Positions 8,834-18,397 are shown, counted from the stretch's first letter. The stretch: 64,000 nt of DNA from Lachnoclostridium phytofermentans (GCF_000733755.1 NZ_JPOF01000003.1:1431001-1495000), one strand, 5' to 3'. The notes: generated from the letters alone by a model not told the origin. Numbers and translations: made by a program.

Positions 8834-9418
8834 TTACGATTTCTTGGACAATTTTCTTGCAATAATAGAAAAAGCAACCCCAACTAACGTAGAACAAAGA
8901 GTAACAAGTATACTGACACCTAAGATGTCCGATGGATTAGCCGCACCATACTGACTACGGTATGCGATTATATTAACGGGAATCAGCTGAAGAGAAGATA
9001 TATTAATAATAAGAAAGGTACACATATCACAGCTTGCAATCTTTGAGTTTTTATTTAGGGTAGCTAATTCTTTCATTGCTTTTAGACCTACTGGTGTGGC
9101 CGCCCATCCAAGGCCTAAGATGTTGGCAATCATATTCGATGCTATGTATTCATTTACAATATGTTCCTTCGGTATATCTGGAAATAACACTTTCAGTAAT
9201 GGCCTAAGTTTCCTTGTTAATTGATCCATAAGCCCAATACCCCTAGCTACCTCCATAAGGCCCATCCATAGAGACATCACTCCAAGCATGGTAATACATA
9301 GAGTCACAGCCTCCTTAGCGGACGATATGGTAGTTGTACTGATATCACCCATCTTTCCTGTAAATGCACCATATACAATGCCAATAATAATCATGAATGC
9401 CCATAGATAATTTATCAT
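8834..9418 (-). CDS. spmA: Spore maturation protein A
   Basis: A 194-residue polytopic membrane protein homologous to SpmA. It carries the nucleoside-transporter-gate-like core and conserved segments NMIANILGLGWAATPVGLKA (about 93-112) and FLIINISSLQLIPVNIIAYR (about 133-152). It acts with SpmB in spore core dehydration. The ribosome site before the ATG at 9418 is weak. A separate sporulation-specific promoter is expected upstream (9419-9700), but no clear one could be picked out. Confidence 0.92.
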   Translation of the reverse strand: MINYLWAFMIIIGIVYGAFTGKMGDISTTTISSAKEAVTLCITMLGVMSLWMGLMEVARGIGLMDQLTRKLRPLLKVLFPDIPKEHIVNEYIASNMIANILGLGWAATPVGLKAMKELATLNKNSKIASCDMCTFLIINISSLQLIPVNIIAYRSQYGAANPSDILGVSILVTLCSTLVGVAFSIIARKLSKKS

Positions 9419-10011
9419 CGTACAAAACCAATCGTTTTTTTAATCATATGAGATAATCCATGAATCTATTCTTCTTACTAATTGGTATTATTCCGTATCT
9501 GATTCCCTAATATTAGGATAACTTTATTAGTACTCATGCTATTTACAAGTGTTAAGATACCTGTTATTATTACTATCACAATTAATAAAATAACTTTGAT
9601 ATTACACGATATAAATTTTAATTATATCTTCTCTAATTTTCGGATAACAAGAAGTAAATCACTGTTAATTTTTTCATAGCTCGTTCTATTATACTGAAAA
9701 CGCTTACAATCAAGATTAAAAATAACTAATTCATCAAAATAATTTATATAGCTACTTATTTTCAGAAAATTCGCCATATTTTTACAATTTCTCTTTTTAA
9801 CAAGTAAATTACAGGTTGAAAACGCTAATTTTGACGAAACTATACCCTTATATTACATTTTGTGAACATGTATCTTAAAAAAATGCTAGAATGTAACATT
9901 TTTTTGAATTGACTTAGCCTGTATTTATATGATAATTTATAGTAAGTAATTCAAAATAATTACAGAATTTGACATTTTATATGTTTGTTTGACATTGAAA
10001 GGAGTACTATA
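9419..10011 (+). promoter_or_regulatory. Divergent intergenic region spmA-abrB with abrB promoter
   Basis: About 590 very AT-rich bases without a gene. For abrB, TTGACT (9909) and GATAAT (9931) are spaced 16 bp, and a second TTGACA lies at 9969. A short hairpin of AAAAATG/CATTTTT arms sits at 9878-9906, just upstream. AbrB proteins bind AT-rich DNA and usually repress themselves, so this region is a likely self-target. Nothing else coding was seen. Confidence 0.5.
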
Positions 10012-10269
10012 ATGAAAAGTACAGGTATCGTTAGAAAGCTTGACGAGTTAGGCCGTATCACTCTACCTATCGAATTAAGAAGAACACTTGGTGTTAGCGA
10101 AAGAGATCCATTAGAAATCTTCGTAGATGAAGGAAAGATTATTCTTCAAAAATATGAGCCAGCAGATATCTTCAGTGGAAGTAAAGATGATTTAGTAGAT
10201 TATTGCGGTAAGAAAGTTGCTAAGAGCTCTATTATGGAACTTGCAAAACTTGCAGGCATTATTGAATAA
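10012..10269 (+). CDS. abrB: AbrB-family transition-state regulator
   Basis: An 85-residue DNA-binding protein. The N-terminal swapped-hairpin AbrB domain (residues 1-50) reads MKSTGIVRKLDELGRITLPI, nearly identical in pattern to Bacillus AbrB and Abh, and is followed by a short C-terminal multimerisation region. It represses post-exponential genes during growth. AAAGGAG lies 8 bp before the ATG at 10012; an upstream TTG-type extension is not credible. It faces the rsmI operon, the same neighbourhood as in Bacillus. Confidence 0.93.
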   Translation: MKSTGIVRKLDELGRITLPIELRRTLGVSERDPLEIFVDEGKIILQKYEPADIFSGSKDDLVDYCGKKVAKSSIMELAKLAGIIE

Positions 10270-10469
10270 TTCATTTTTAATTTGGTATAACCTAACGTAG
10301 GGAAAGAGTTCTACATAATACAGTATTAAAATACTGTTCTTGACTCTGAAAAATTGTTTGATAGAAGTAGTTCTTCTTCTATCTTTACTGGTAAATTAAC
10401 CAAGTGAATTGTTGTTTCTAGTGTGATTTAACATCATACAAACATAGATACAAACATCTACTTTGGCGG

Positions 10470-10527
10470 TCAAAAAAGTATAGAAAATCTTGCTTATTAT
10501 AAAGGCATATTTTCTATACTTTTTTGA
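10470..10527 (+). terminator. Long perfect hairpin terminator downstream of abrB
   Basis: TCAAAAAAGTATAGAAAAT pairs exactly with its complement ending in TTTTTTGA across a 20-base loop. The arms carry A-runs and T-runs, so it can work in both directions. Confidence 0.75.
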
Positions 10528-10586
10528 TATCTATTATTCACTTTGTCACGCCGAATCCGTAGGGAGAATGCGCATTCCTTGGAGAG

Positions 10587-10634
10587 TTTTTAATAGATAG
10601 GAAAATGCGTCACAATTTCCTATCTATTAAAAAA
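10587..10634 (-). terminator. Terminator facing the rsmI operon
   Basis: TTTTAATAGATAGGAAA is repeated in inverted form (10616-10634) with an 11-base loop. On the minus strand the stem is followed by a T-rich tract, so it can end the operon that finishes at 10697. With the 10470 hairpin it insulates the converging abrB and rsmI transcripts. Confidence 0.7.
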
Positions 10635-10696
10635 GTTTACTTACCAATACTAATGATTAATTCGATTTATACGTTTTATTCGATTTACTATACGTT

Positions 10697-11542
10697 TTAT
10701 TCTTGCTCTAACAACTGAGAATAGATCTCTCTTTTTGAAACACCTCGATCAGAAGCAACTAATTTCATGGCTTCCTTCTTACTCAACCCTTGTCCGAGAT
10801 AGTAATCCATATGGGCTTCTAACGTCCATTCTGCCCATCGTTCCTGCTCTTCTTTTCTAAGTTCTTCTCTTGTGCGTCCTTCAATTAATAGCACACACTC
10901 TCCTTTTGGTTCACTGTCAGTATAGAACGCAAGCGCATCCTCTATCGTAGTTAAGAATGCTGTTTCATATCTCTTGGTTAATTCTCTACAAACGGTGATT
11001 CTTCTGTTACCGAAGGCCTCATGAAGAACATTTAATGTTTTTACCAAACGATGCGGTGCTTCATACAAGATAATTGTCCTTGTTTCATTGACAAGTTCAT
11101 CAAGAATAGATTGACGTTCTTTTTTATCTACTGGCAAAAATGCTTCAAACACAAACCTTCTGGTAGACCTTCCAGAAATCGTTAGGGCTGTAATTAACGC
11201 ACAAGCCCCTGGTAAAGAAGTCACTACAATACCTGCTTCATAAGCCATCATAACTAGCTCTTCCCCTGGATCTGAAATACCTGGGGTTCCTGCATCTGTA
11301 ATTAGCGCCACATTTTTTCCTTGTAGCATTTCTTCTATCAGATATCTTCCCTTTTCTATCTTATTAAATTCATGATAGCTTGTCATCGGTGTTTTTATAT
11401 TAAAATGATTTAATAACTTAATACTGTTTCTTGTGTCCTCTGCGGCAATCAAATCTACCTCAGATAATGTCCTTACAGCGCGAAAGGTCATATCCTCCAA
11501 GTTACCAATTGGAGTAGCACACAAATATAATTTTCCTGACAT
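10697..11542 (-). CDS. rsmI: 16S rRNA (cytidine1402-2'-O)-methyltransferase
   Basis: A 281-residue SAM-dependent tetrapyrrole-methylase-fold enzyme that methylates the ribose of C1402 in the decoding centre. It begins MSGKLYLCATPIGNLEDMTFRA. The motifs AEDTRNSIKLLNHF, ALITDAGTPGISDPGE and SLPGACALITALTISG are those of RsmI/YraL. AGGAGG lies before the ATG at 11542; an in-frame extension to 11620 runs into a dispersed repeat and is rejected. It is last in the operon that begins with the decarboxylase gene. Confidence 0.95.
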   Translation of the reverse strand: MSGKLYLCATPIGNLEDMTFRAVRTLSEVDLIAAEDTRNSIKLLNHFNIKTPMTSYHEFNKIEKGRYLIEEMLQGKNVALITDAGTPGISDPGEELVMMAYEAGIVVTSLPGACALITALTISGRSTRRFVFEAFLPVDKKERQSILDELVNETRTIILYEAPHRLVKTLNVLHEAFGNRRITVCRELTKRYETAFLTTIEDALAFYTDSEPKGECVLLIEGRTREELRKEEQERWAEWTLEAHMDYYLGQGLSKKEAMKLVASDRGVSKREIYSQLLEQE

Positions 11543-11563
11543 GATTCCTCCTAACACCCGTTG

Positions 11564-11660
11564 CATATCAAATCTAAAGCGCATATTATCCGCATACAGC
11601 TTTGATATTGCCAGAAACAAGAAAAAGTACGTTTCACAAATTTTTTCTTGCTATGAATAA
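11564..11660. repeat. Composite dispersed repeat between rsmI and the tRNA methyltransferase
   Basis: Two elements abut here. The first, CATATCAAATCT...TTTGATATTGCCAGAAA (11564-11616), recurs at about 49236-49279. The second, ACAAGAAAAAG...TTTTTCTTG followed by TATGAATAA (11617-11660), forms a hairpin seen again at 22649 and 23868. Confidence 0.5.
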
Positions 11661-11734
11661 GAAGTGTGAACATTGCTTTTATTTTCACACATACAGGTTT
11701 GTGTAACTATCTTTTCTATATACGGTCATATAAA

Positions 11735-12505
11735 CTAATAACCATAGATTTTATAAATCTCATCGGTATAAACATTTACCTCTTGATAAACAACAAGCGG
11801 TGCTTCTATCGTAATCATAGGATTTCCACCACGCAAGCCTTCAATCAGCACCATGTTTGGTTCTTTATCTACATAGGGATGTACTAATTTCATCCGTTTT
11901 GGTTCTAACTTATATTGGCGCATCACAGAAAATATTTCAACTAAGCGATGAGGACGATGCACCATATAGAATCTTCCGTTCGGTTTTAGAATTTTAGCTG
12001 TTTCTCTTATGACATCTTCAAGACTACATAATATTTCATGCCTCGCAATTGCCTTTGGCATCGCTTCATTTACTAATCCATGCTGATGGTTCATATAAGG
12101 TGGGTTACACGTAACAACATCAAAAGAACCCGCTCCAAACAATTTGGAAGCTTCCTTAATGTCGCCTGTTACTATATCGATACGGTCTTGCAATTCATTA
12201 TAGAGAACACTTCTTCTAGCCATATCTGCACTCTCTTCTTGAATCTCAAGCCCCGTAAAGTGTTGCCCCTTTGTTTTTCCTGCTAATAGGATAGGAATAA
12301 TTCCTGTCCCGGTACCCATATCAAGAGTAGATTCGCTCGGTTTTATTTTAGCAAAACCAGATAATAAAACAGCATCCATTCCAAAACAAAATTTCTCGGG
12401 ATTTTGAATTATTTTATACCCATTACGATGCAAATCATCCAATCTCTCTCCTGCAAAAAGAAGCTCTTCTTTTTGTGTTATGGAAACTTTCTCTGTTTTA
12501 GTCAT
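11735..12505 (-). CDS. tRNA1(Val) A37 N6-methyltransferase-like protein (YabB/TrmN6 family)
   Basis: A 256-residue SAM-dependent methyltransferase. The SAM motif LDMGTGTGIIPILLA is at about residues 60-74, and the N6-adenine catalytic motif is NPPYM (about 133-137). Family members modify adenine 37 in tRNA1(Val), and the gene corresponds in position to Bacillus yabB. It overlaps the 3' end of ricT by 8 bp, showing translational coupling. The predicted substrate comes from homology only. Confidence 0.88.
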   Translation of the reverse strand: MTKTEKVSITQKEELLFAGERLDDLHRNGYKIIQNPEKFCFGMDAVLLSGFAKIKPSESTLDMGTGTGIIPILLAGKTKGQHFTGLEIQEESADMARRSVLYNELQDRIDIVTGDIKEASKLFGAGSFDVVTCNPPYMNHQHGLVNEAMPKAIARHEILCSLEDVIRETAKILKPNGRFYMVHRPHRLVEIFSVMRQYKLEPKRMKLVHPYVDKEPNMVLIEGLRGGNPMITIEAPLVVYQEVNVYTDEIYKIYGY

Positions 12506-13400
12506 CCAGATGATTACCTTCTTTTCTCTCTAACATTTCAAGTGCACGAAGTTCCTCATCAAGCAGCACTCTCTCTTTTTTCTTCTTTGGCTTAAAGCGA
12601 AGATCACTTACTTTGTATTCGCGAATTTCTTTTTCATCATTTTCCAAGACCACTATGACTTTTACCAATTGTTTTAATACACTTACACTTGTAACTTCAC
12701 CACGAAGATTGTCATTCGTCGTTACAAAGTCACCTACACTTGGAAGCTTACTGTTTAAATCCTCATATGCCTCTTCCTCATTCTTAAGACAGCACATTAA
12801 TCTTCCACATACACCAGAGATTTTGGTTGGATTTAATGAGAGATTTTGTTCCTTTGCCATCTTTATAGAAACAGGAGCAAATTCAGAAAGATGTGTATGA
12901 CAACATAACGGTCTTCCACAAATACCGATACCACCTACTATTTTAGTTTCATCACGCACACCGATTTGTCGTAATTCAATTCTTGTCTTAAAGACAGAAG
13001 CCAAATCTTTTACTAATTCACGGAAATCAATTCTTCCATCGGCTGTAAAATAAAACAACACTTTATTATTGTCAAAAGTATACTCACAATCAATCAACTT
13101 CATTTCAAGTTGATGCTTAGTAATCTTCTCCATGCAGATACGAAATGCTTCTTTTTCCTTCTCTTTGTTTTTGTGCTCTATCTCATCATCTTCTGGTGTC
13201 GCTGTTCTCATAACCTGCTTTAAGGGTTGTACCACTTGGCTTTCTTCCACATCTCTTGGTCCAAGTACTACATTTCCATATTCCACCCCTCTTGCGGTCT
13301 CAACAATTACATTATCCCCCTGATTAATCGAAAAACCAGCTGGATCGAAAAAATAAATCTTACCAGCTCTTCGAAAACGTACACCGATTACATTTACCAT
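12498..13400 (-). CDS. ricT: RicT (YaaT), PSP1-domain regulator
   Basis: A 300-residue PSP1-domain protein. In Bacillus RicT forms a complex with RicA and RicF that carries iron-sulfur clusters and aids RNase Y processing and sporulation phosphorelay. The clustered cysteines GICGRPLCC and SGVCGRLMCC (about residues 155-200) are the expected ligands. The ATG at 13400, preceded by GGGAGAGAGG, gives the usual MVNVIGVRFR start; a GTG 30 bp upstream is possible. The tail is rich in Lys and Glu. It sits between holB and the yabB-like gene, as in Bacillus. Confidence 0.93.
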   Translation of the reverse strand: MVNVIGVRFRRAGKIYFFDPAGFSINQGDNVIVETARGVEYGNVVLGPRDVEESQVVQPLKQVMRTATPEDDEIEHKNKEKEKEAFRICMEKITKHQLEMKLIDCEYTFDNNKVLFYFTADGRIDFRELVKDLASVFKTRIELRQIGVRDETKIVGGIGICGRPLCCHTHLSEFAPVSIKMAKEQNLSLNPTKISGVCGRLMCCLKNEEEAYEDLNSKLPSVGDFVTTNDNLRGEVTSVSVLKQLVKVIVVLENDEKEIREYKVSDLRFKPKKKKERVLLDEELRALEMLERKEGNHLDD

Positions 13401-13491
13401 AGTTTTTATCCTCTCTCCCTTTTCATTCACTTTCTATACGAATAAGCAATCAGAAACTAGACAATTTTGATTGGATACTCGTATAGGACAT

Positions 13492-14484
13492 CTATTGATA
13501 ACTTTCCTTCATAGAAAGTAATAAAAGCTCCATTGCAACTTCAAAGTTAACATTCGCATTCAAACGATCCTTGACCTTAGAAAAAGCTTGAATTATTTGT
13601 TCTAAACCTTCAAAACTGCTTAATTTTGCTTGCTTTTTTATCGTAGGCAGTTCTTCCTTATATACTAAAAGATTGCCGTCCTGTGTAGCCTTAAACATTA
13701 AAATATCTCGATACCATAGAAGCATTAAATCCAAACAGTCTAAAATATCACTTTTATTTTCTGAGAAATACTTAACCGCTTCCGCAATATCACTTAAGTC
13801 CATTCCCTCCATATTGTTCATAAGATGAATGATATCTTCTTTCATCTTTACAAATCGCTCTGAAGTTGCATACTTAATCGCTTTTCCTAGATTTCCTCCG
13901 GAAAAGGCTGCGCTAATTTGTGCCTGATAATCTACGATATGTTCTATATCGATAAGATATTGTTTAATTTTATTCTTATCCACCGCTTTAAAATTAAGCA
14001 TAACGCAACGGGATAGTATCGTCGGTAAAAATATATTGTTATTGTTTGTTAATAACAAAATAATTGCATACTGTGGCGGTTCTTCGATCGTTTTTAAGAG
14101 AGCGTTTTGCGCTTGCTCAGTCATCTTCTCCGCTTCATCTATAATATAGATTTTATAAGGACCAACATAAGGCTTGATCGCAATATCATTGTTTAACTGA
14201 AGTCTGATATCATCAACGCCAATACTCGCTTTCTCATGTGTGATTCTACGGATATCTGGCTGATTTCCTGATACAGCTTGCAAGCAGGATTTACACGTGG
14301 TACAAGGATTTATTCCATGTTCGCTACACAAAAGAGTAGACGCAAAAATATTTGCCACAAAGTTTTTTCCAATCCCATCTTCCCCTTGAAAGATATAAGC
14401 GTGAGAAACCTTATTGGTTTTCATTGCATTTTGAAGATGATTCACGATTTCCTCATGCCCTATAACATCTCTAAAGGTATTCAT
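13492..14484 (-). CDS. holB: DNA polymerase III delta-prime subunit
   Basis: A 330-residue clamp-loader subunit of the AAA+ family. It begins FRDVIGHEEIVNHLQNA. The P-loop is GEDGIGKN (residues 34-41), less canonical than GxxGxGKT. A zinc-binding group C-x8-C-x2-C-x2-C (CSEHGINPCTTCKSC) follows, and the acidic Walker B is IIDEAEKMT. It helps load the beta clamp encoded by dnaN at 52.2 kb. GGGAG precedes the ATG. It lies in the conserved yaaR-holB-ricT order. Confidence 0.93.
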   Translation of the reverse strand: MNTFRDVIGHEEIVNHLQNAMKTNKVSHAYIFQGEDGIGKNFVANIFASTLLCSEHGINPCTTCKSCLQAVSGNQPDIRRITHEKASIGVDDIRLQLNNDIAIKPYVGPYKIYIIDEAEKMTEQAQNALLKTIEEPPQYAIILLLTNNNNIFLPTILSRCVMLNFKAVDKNKIKQYLIDIEHIVDYQAQISAAFSGGNLGKAIKYATSERFVKMKEDIIHLMNNMEGMDLSDIAEAVKYFSENKSDILDCLDLMLLWYRDILMFKATQDGNLLVYKEELPTIKKQAKLSSFEGLEQIIQAFSKVKDRLNANVNFEVAMELLLLSMKESYQ

Positions 14485-14505
14485 GTGCTCCCTGCCTTTC
14501 TAAAT

Positions 14506-14946
14506 CTATGCCAACAAGTCCAATAATAATCCTCTAATTTCATCAATTCGACTTAAGATTGCAATTGCATCTTTCTCCTCTTTTATTAGCTCTAAGGCTA
14601 ATTCATCTAAGGTTTTGTCGATTAATTTTATCATACCATAGACACGGTGTCTTCCTCGTTTGTCTAAGAAATTCTGACGTGAAAATTTATGAGATCGGTT
14701 CACTATCTCATTCATAAATTCCTTGATTAATTCCCGATATCTTCTCATATCAGTAACATCCATATGCTTGGTGATTCGTTTCCCTTGCGTGGCAATTTCC
14801 TCCACTAATAGATTTAAACGCGCTTGAAGGGACTGCTCTTCAATATTACTAATTAAGGTAAAGCGAAAAGAATCATCTCCATTTGGTACAGGAGCTTTTA
14901 CTTCTGCCTGACTAATTTGCTGTAATTGATTCACTTTAATCTCCAT
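14506..14946 (-). CDS. DUF327 (YaaR-family) protein
   Basis: A 146-residue protein of the YaaR family, function unknown, found between the nucleotide-kinase gene and holB in many Firmicutes. It is largely helical, with basic and acidic repeats such as [19 protein letters not shown] and a closing Leu-rich helix. There is no signal peptide or membrane segment. The ATG follows GGAGGAG. It ends 21 bp before holB and is presumably cotranscribed with it. Confidence 0.88.
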   Translation of the reverse strand: MEIKVNQLQQISQAEVKAPVPNGDDSFRFTLISNIEEQSLQARLNLLVEEIATQGKRITKHMDVTDMRRYRELIKEFMNEIVNRSHKFSRQNFLDKRGRHRVYGMIKLIDKTLDELALELIKEEKDAIAILSRIDEIRGLLLDLLA

Positions 14947-15168
14947 GCGCTCTCCTCCATTTCACCGTATCCTTTGATATGAAACATTATATCATGAATT
15001 TAAAATACCAAATTTATGATTGTGGTCTACACAAGCCTTTGGCTTGGCAGTCTTATTATATCATATGGTACCTATAAATTATAGCATTTTCTTTCAGCAC
15101 ACCTATATTACAACCGACCTTTGCTATCTGATTCTTTGCATCGAATCATGAAATCCTAGGCTATCATA
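14947..15168 (-). other. Short intergenic region with a small hairpin
   Basis: No gene is visible in this 222-bp gap within the operon. CAAGCC/GGCTTG with a 3-base loop occurs at about 15029-15044. It is not followed by a T-run on the minus strand and so is not a convincing terminator. Confidence 0.3.
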
Positions 15169-15765
15169 CTAACTCAATTTTTGATAACTCTTTATATCCT
15201 TTATAATTTCATTAATACAATCCGTTAAATCATTATTTTTATATCGTTTTATAACATTTGCTTCCTTCAATTTTTCTTCTGAAAAATCTTCTTCATCTGC
15301 GAGATACCTTCTACAAACCTCTGCATACTTAGGTTCTTCTTGCTTTCTTTCTCGGATAATCGACCTTTCCAATCGTATGTCATCAGCAACTTCGATATAG
15401 AAAGGAATTACGACATCATCACCAAAATATTTTCTAATTTGAACGAATCCCTCTAAAGTACTAATAAGAAGATAATCATTCGTACCCAGTGTAATTTGAT
15501 CATCATTTACAGTGAAATAATTCCATTCACCATGCACCGTTTGGTAAGATCTATGCTCAATAATCAGACCTTTTTCTTTTAGATTTTTCATCTCTTCCAC
15601 AGTCACAAAGCGATACTCTACACCATTTCTTTCTCCTTTGCGGATTGGTCTGGTTGTATACCCAACTGCTGTTTTAAGCATAAGCTCCTTTGACTCAATT
15701 ATTCTTTGATAGACCGTATCTTTCCCGGTCGCACTTTTTCCCATGATTACAAAAATTTTAGACAT
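15169..15765 (-). CDS. Guanylate kinase-like protein
   Basis: A 198-residue P-loop kinase of the guanylate kinase family. The P-loop is MGKSATGKDT (residues 8-17), and the GMP-binding region is GYTTRPIRKGERNGVEYRFV. The second half diverges from typical Gmk, and clostridia often carry such a paralogue downstream of the decarboxylase gene, in the place of Bacillus tmk. Its preferred nucleotide is therefore not certain. It overlaps the decarboxylase stop by 8 bp. GCAGGAG precedes the ATG. Confidence 0.8.
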   Translation of the reverse strand: MSKIFVIMGKSATGKDTVYQRIIESKELMLKTAVGYTTRPIRKGERNGVEYRFVTVEEMKNLKEKGLIIEHRSYQTVHGEWNYFTVNDDQITLGTNDYLLISTLEGFVQIRKYFGDDVVIPFYIEVADDIRLERSIIRERKQEEPKYAEVCRRYLADEEDFSEEKLKEANVIKRYKNNDLTDCINEIIKDIKSYQKLS

Positions 15766-17275
15766 GCTTTTCTCCTGCTTTTACTCTAATGAAGTCTCCT
15801 TCTTCCTCGACAAGCCCTTTTACTTTTAAAAAAGCCTGTTTAAATCGAAGAAGTTTTTCTATCATAGGCCTAGTAATAACCTCTCCAGGAACCAAAAGAG
15901 GGATTCCAGGCGGATAAAGATGGATATAATCTAGTACAACCCGTCCCTCACTTTTTATGAGTGGGATAACCTCCTCCTTGAAACCATCAAGTTCATAAGA
16001 CTCATAGTAGCGCTTAGGTTTTTGCAGTTCTTTTATTTCACTCTCTAAGAATTCTATGTCAAGGAACGTTTGATTCAATTTCTCCAGGTTTGTGTTTTCG
16101 TATTTGGTATCCTCTTGTTCTACTAATGTATCTTCTGAACTTTTCTCATTAACACTTAACTCCCTAAATCTACCCTTTTCTATATCTTCTTCTATTGCTA
16201 AGATTGCCTTGATAAAACGTTCAAACCCTTCTTTCGTATCACATACACTAGTCATACATAACACATATTCTTTTGATGCCATCTCAGGCTGAATAAGATA
16301 CTTTGTTCTTAACTCCTCATATAACATCATTCCCGTTATATGATTATGATTTGATGCAATTACAAGTTTAGAAGCATCCTTATATTCCGAATTCCAAAGC
16401 GTAAGATTTTTTAAATTAGCAAGTTTTTCGTATACTTCCTCTATATATCCCTGATAAAGTTCAAATTTATCTTTTCCTTCTGTTCTAAGAAAATCCATAC
16501 ATCTTACCAAGCTTGCCATTAATAAATAAGAAGGACTACTTGTTTCATATATTTTTAAAAATCTTTTTATATCTTTTTCTGATACCAAATCACTATTCCG
16601 ATGCAAAAGAGCTGTTTGTGTAAATGCAGGTAACGTCTTATGTGTGCTTTGAATTACGACATCCGCTCCACATTCAAGCGCACTTTTTACCTTGCTTTTC
16701 TGGAATAACAAATGCGCGCCATGTGCCTCATCAACCAAAAGACCTGCTCCATATCGATGAACTACCTCAGCAATCTTTTTAATGTCAGAAACAATTCCTT
16801 CATAAGTTGGTGAGGTTATTACAACTAGCGTGATATCAGGATTATTTTCAAGAGTTTGAATTACCGATTCTACTGTTATCTGCCCCGCTATCCCAAACTG
16901 TAACATCGCTGGATAGAGATACACTGGCTTTAACTGTCTTTGATAAAGTGCATGATAGACTGCCTGATGTGAGTTTCTTGCAATTGCTACTTTATCTCCA
17001 CGATTTGTCATTGCAGAAATCCCCGCTAGAATACCACAAGTACTGCCGTTTACTAGAAAAAAACTTTGCTTTGTCTGAAATAACTTTGCCGTTTCTTCCA
17101 TCTCTTCTTTTAATATATCCTCTGCATCATGTAAATTATCAAATCCGTCAATTTCTGTTATATCAAGAGCATAGGGATTGACCATCAACCAATCTGGATT
17201 TCTCTTGTGGCCAGGCATATGCATCGGATAATACTCTGCTTTCGTATATTCCTGTAATTTTTCATATAAATTCAC
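15758..17275 (-). CDS. PLP-dependent Orn/Lys/Arg decarboxylase family protein
   Basis: A 505-residue fold-type I PLP enzyme of the small YaaO/SpeA class lacking the N-terminal wing of the large inducible decarboxylases. MPGHKRN is near the N-terminus, VDEAHGAHLL (about 181-190) carries the PLP Asp, and the Schiff-base Lys is in STHKTLPAF. The C-terminal domain contains YPPGIPLLVPGE. It probably makes polyamines from Arg or Lys; the exact amino acid is not readable. The start is GTG, with GAGGTG upstream. It heads the operon running to rsmI. Confidence 0.9.
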   Translation of the reverse strand: MNLYEKLQEYTKAEYYPMHMPGHKRNPDWLMVNPYALDITEIDGFDNLHDAEDILKEEMEETAKLFQTKQSFFLVNGSTCGILAGISAMTNRGDKVAIARNSHQAVYHALYQRQLKPVYLYPAMLQFGIAGQITVESVIQTLENNPDITLVVITSPTYEGIVSDIKKIAEVVHRYGAGLLVDEAHGAHLLFQKSKVKSALECGADVVIQSTHKTLPAFTQTALLHRNSDLVSEKDIKRFLKIYETSSPSYLLMASLVRCMDFLRTEGKDKFELYQGYIEEVYEKLANLKNLTLWNSEYKDASKLVIASNHNHITGMMLYEELRTKYLIQPEMASKEYVLCMTSVCDTKEGFERFIKAILAIEEDIEKGRFRELSVNEKSSEDTLVEQEDTKYENTNLEKLNQTFLDIEFLESEIKELQKPKRYYESYELDGFKEEVIPLIKSEGRVVLDYIHLYPPGIPLLVPGEVITRPMIEKLLRFKQAFLKVKGLVEEEGDFIRVKAGEKHV

Positions 17276-17483
17276 TTTGCCACACCTCTTTCCTATCCTC
17301 TATTTTCCAATTTTTATTGTAATTAACTTATCGTTATTATAGCGTACAAAACTTTAAAACACAAGAAAAAGCCCTATGAGGCAGTATGGTATATGGATAG
17401 TCCCAATTGACGAATAATAAGATAACAAGTATAATAAGCCTTAGGTTGATACACCTCAATCGGTTTAGAAAGGTAGGAGAAAC

Positions 17484-18128
17484 ATGCGACTTCGAAATAT
17501 CCCCGGCTCAAGAGAATATATAGCCCAAAACGACTATGTAATCCATGATCCGGAACAAAAGAAAGGTAAATGGCACGAAGTATTCGGCAATCACAATCCT
17601 ATTCACATTGAAATTGGAATGGGAAAGGGCCAATTTATCACTACTCTTGCAATGCAAAATCCTAACATAAATTATATTGGCATAGAAAAATACTCTAGCG
17701 TATTACTTCGTGCCATTGAAAAAAGAGAGGAATATGAAGGAAATAATCTATATTTTCTTCGTTTTGACGCAGAATATATCACAGATATTTTTGCTCCATC
17801 CGAAGTGGATCGAATCTATTTAAATTTCTCTGATCCATGGCCAAAAGACCGCCATGCCAAAAGAAGATTAACTTCGAATGAGTTTCTTGCACGCTATGAT
17901 CAGTTCTTAGCAAAGGATGGCTTTATTGCCTTTAAAACAGACAATCGAGATTTATTTGACTTTTCTCTAGAGCAAGTTAAAGAGTCCGAATGGCAGTTAC
18001 GTGATGTAACCTTTGATTTGCATCATAGTGAATTTGTGGAAGGTAACATCATGACGGAATATGAAGAGCGTTTTTCCTCTATGGGAAATCCAATTCATCG
18101 CTTAGTTGCATATCGAGAGAAAGAATAA
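17484..18128 (+). CDS. trmB: tRNA (guanine-N7-)-methyltransferase
   Basis: A 214-residue enzyme that makes m7G46 in tRNA. It starts MRLRNIPGSREYI. The SAM site is IEIGMGKGQF (about residues 46-55), and the signature NFSDPWPKDRHAKRRL (about 115-130) is diagnostic for TrmB. The end TEYEERFSSMGNPIHRL is also conserved. GTAGGAG precedes the ATG. It is divergent from the decarboxylase operon, with the promoters of both in 17276-17483. Confidence 0.96.
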   Translation: MRLRNIPGSREYIAQNDYVIHDPEQKKGKWHEVFGNHNPIHIEIGMGKGQFITTLAMQNPNINYIGIEKYSSVLLRAIEKREEYEGNNLYFLRFDAEYITDIFAPSEVDRIYLNFSDPWPKDRHAKRRLTSNEFLARYDQFLAKDGFIAFKTDNRDLFDFSLEQVKESEWQLRDVTFDLHHSEFVEGNIMTEYEERFSSMGNPIHRLVAYREKE

Positions 18129-18184
18129 TTGGATATTTTTATGATTACCGTAATATGATATAAAAAAAGTATTGCTGGTTGATT

Positions 18185-18397
18185 ATGAAGAATTCACCGA
18201 AAACTAAGATATCACATTCCCTGATGTCCAATCAAAACCTAAACAAGAGAGCATTAGACTTAAAAAGTTCTTGGGATGCTGTAGATAAGTTATTAAAAAA
18301 CTCAAACTTATTAAAGAAAAATCCTAGTACACCTGAAACAAAAGCGAACACTACAGAAAAAAAACCTAGTGCTGCTGAAAAAAAACCTTCCAAATGA
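18185..18397 (+). CDS. Small basic hypothetical protein with KKPS repeats
   Basis: About 70 residues, Lys/Ser/Asn-rich and without recognisable domain. The C-terminal third is a low-complexity repeat of (T/S)xxKKPS and TEKK/AEKK units (TEKKPSAAEKKPS). The central helix SSWDAVDKLLKNSNLLKK is amphipathic. The ATG at 18185 lacks a good ribosome site; a GTG lies 6 bp upstream. It follows trmB in the same direction. It could be a real small nucleic-acid-binding protein or a chance frame. Confidence 0.4.
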   Translation: MKNSPKTKISHSLMSNQNLNKRALDLKSSWDAVDKLLKNSNLLKKNPSTPETKANTTEKKPSAAEKKPSK

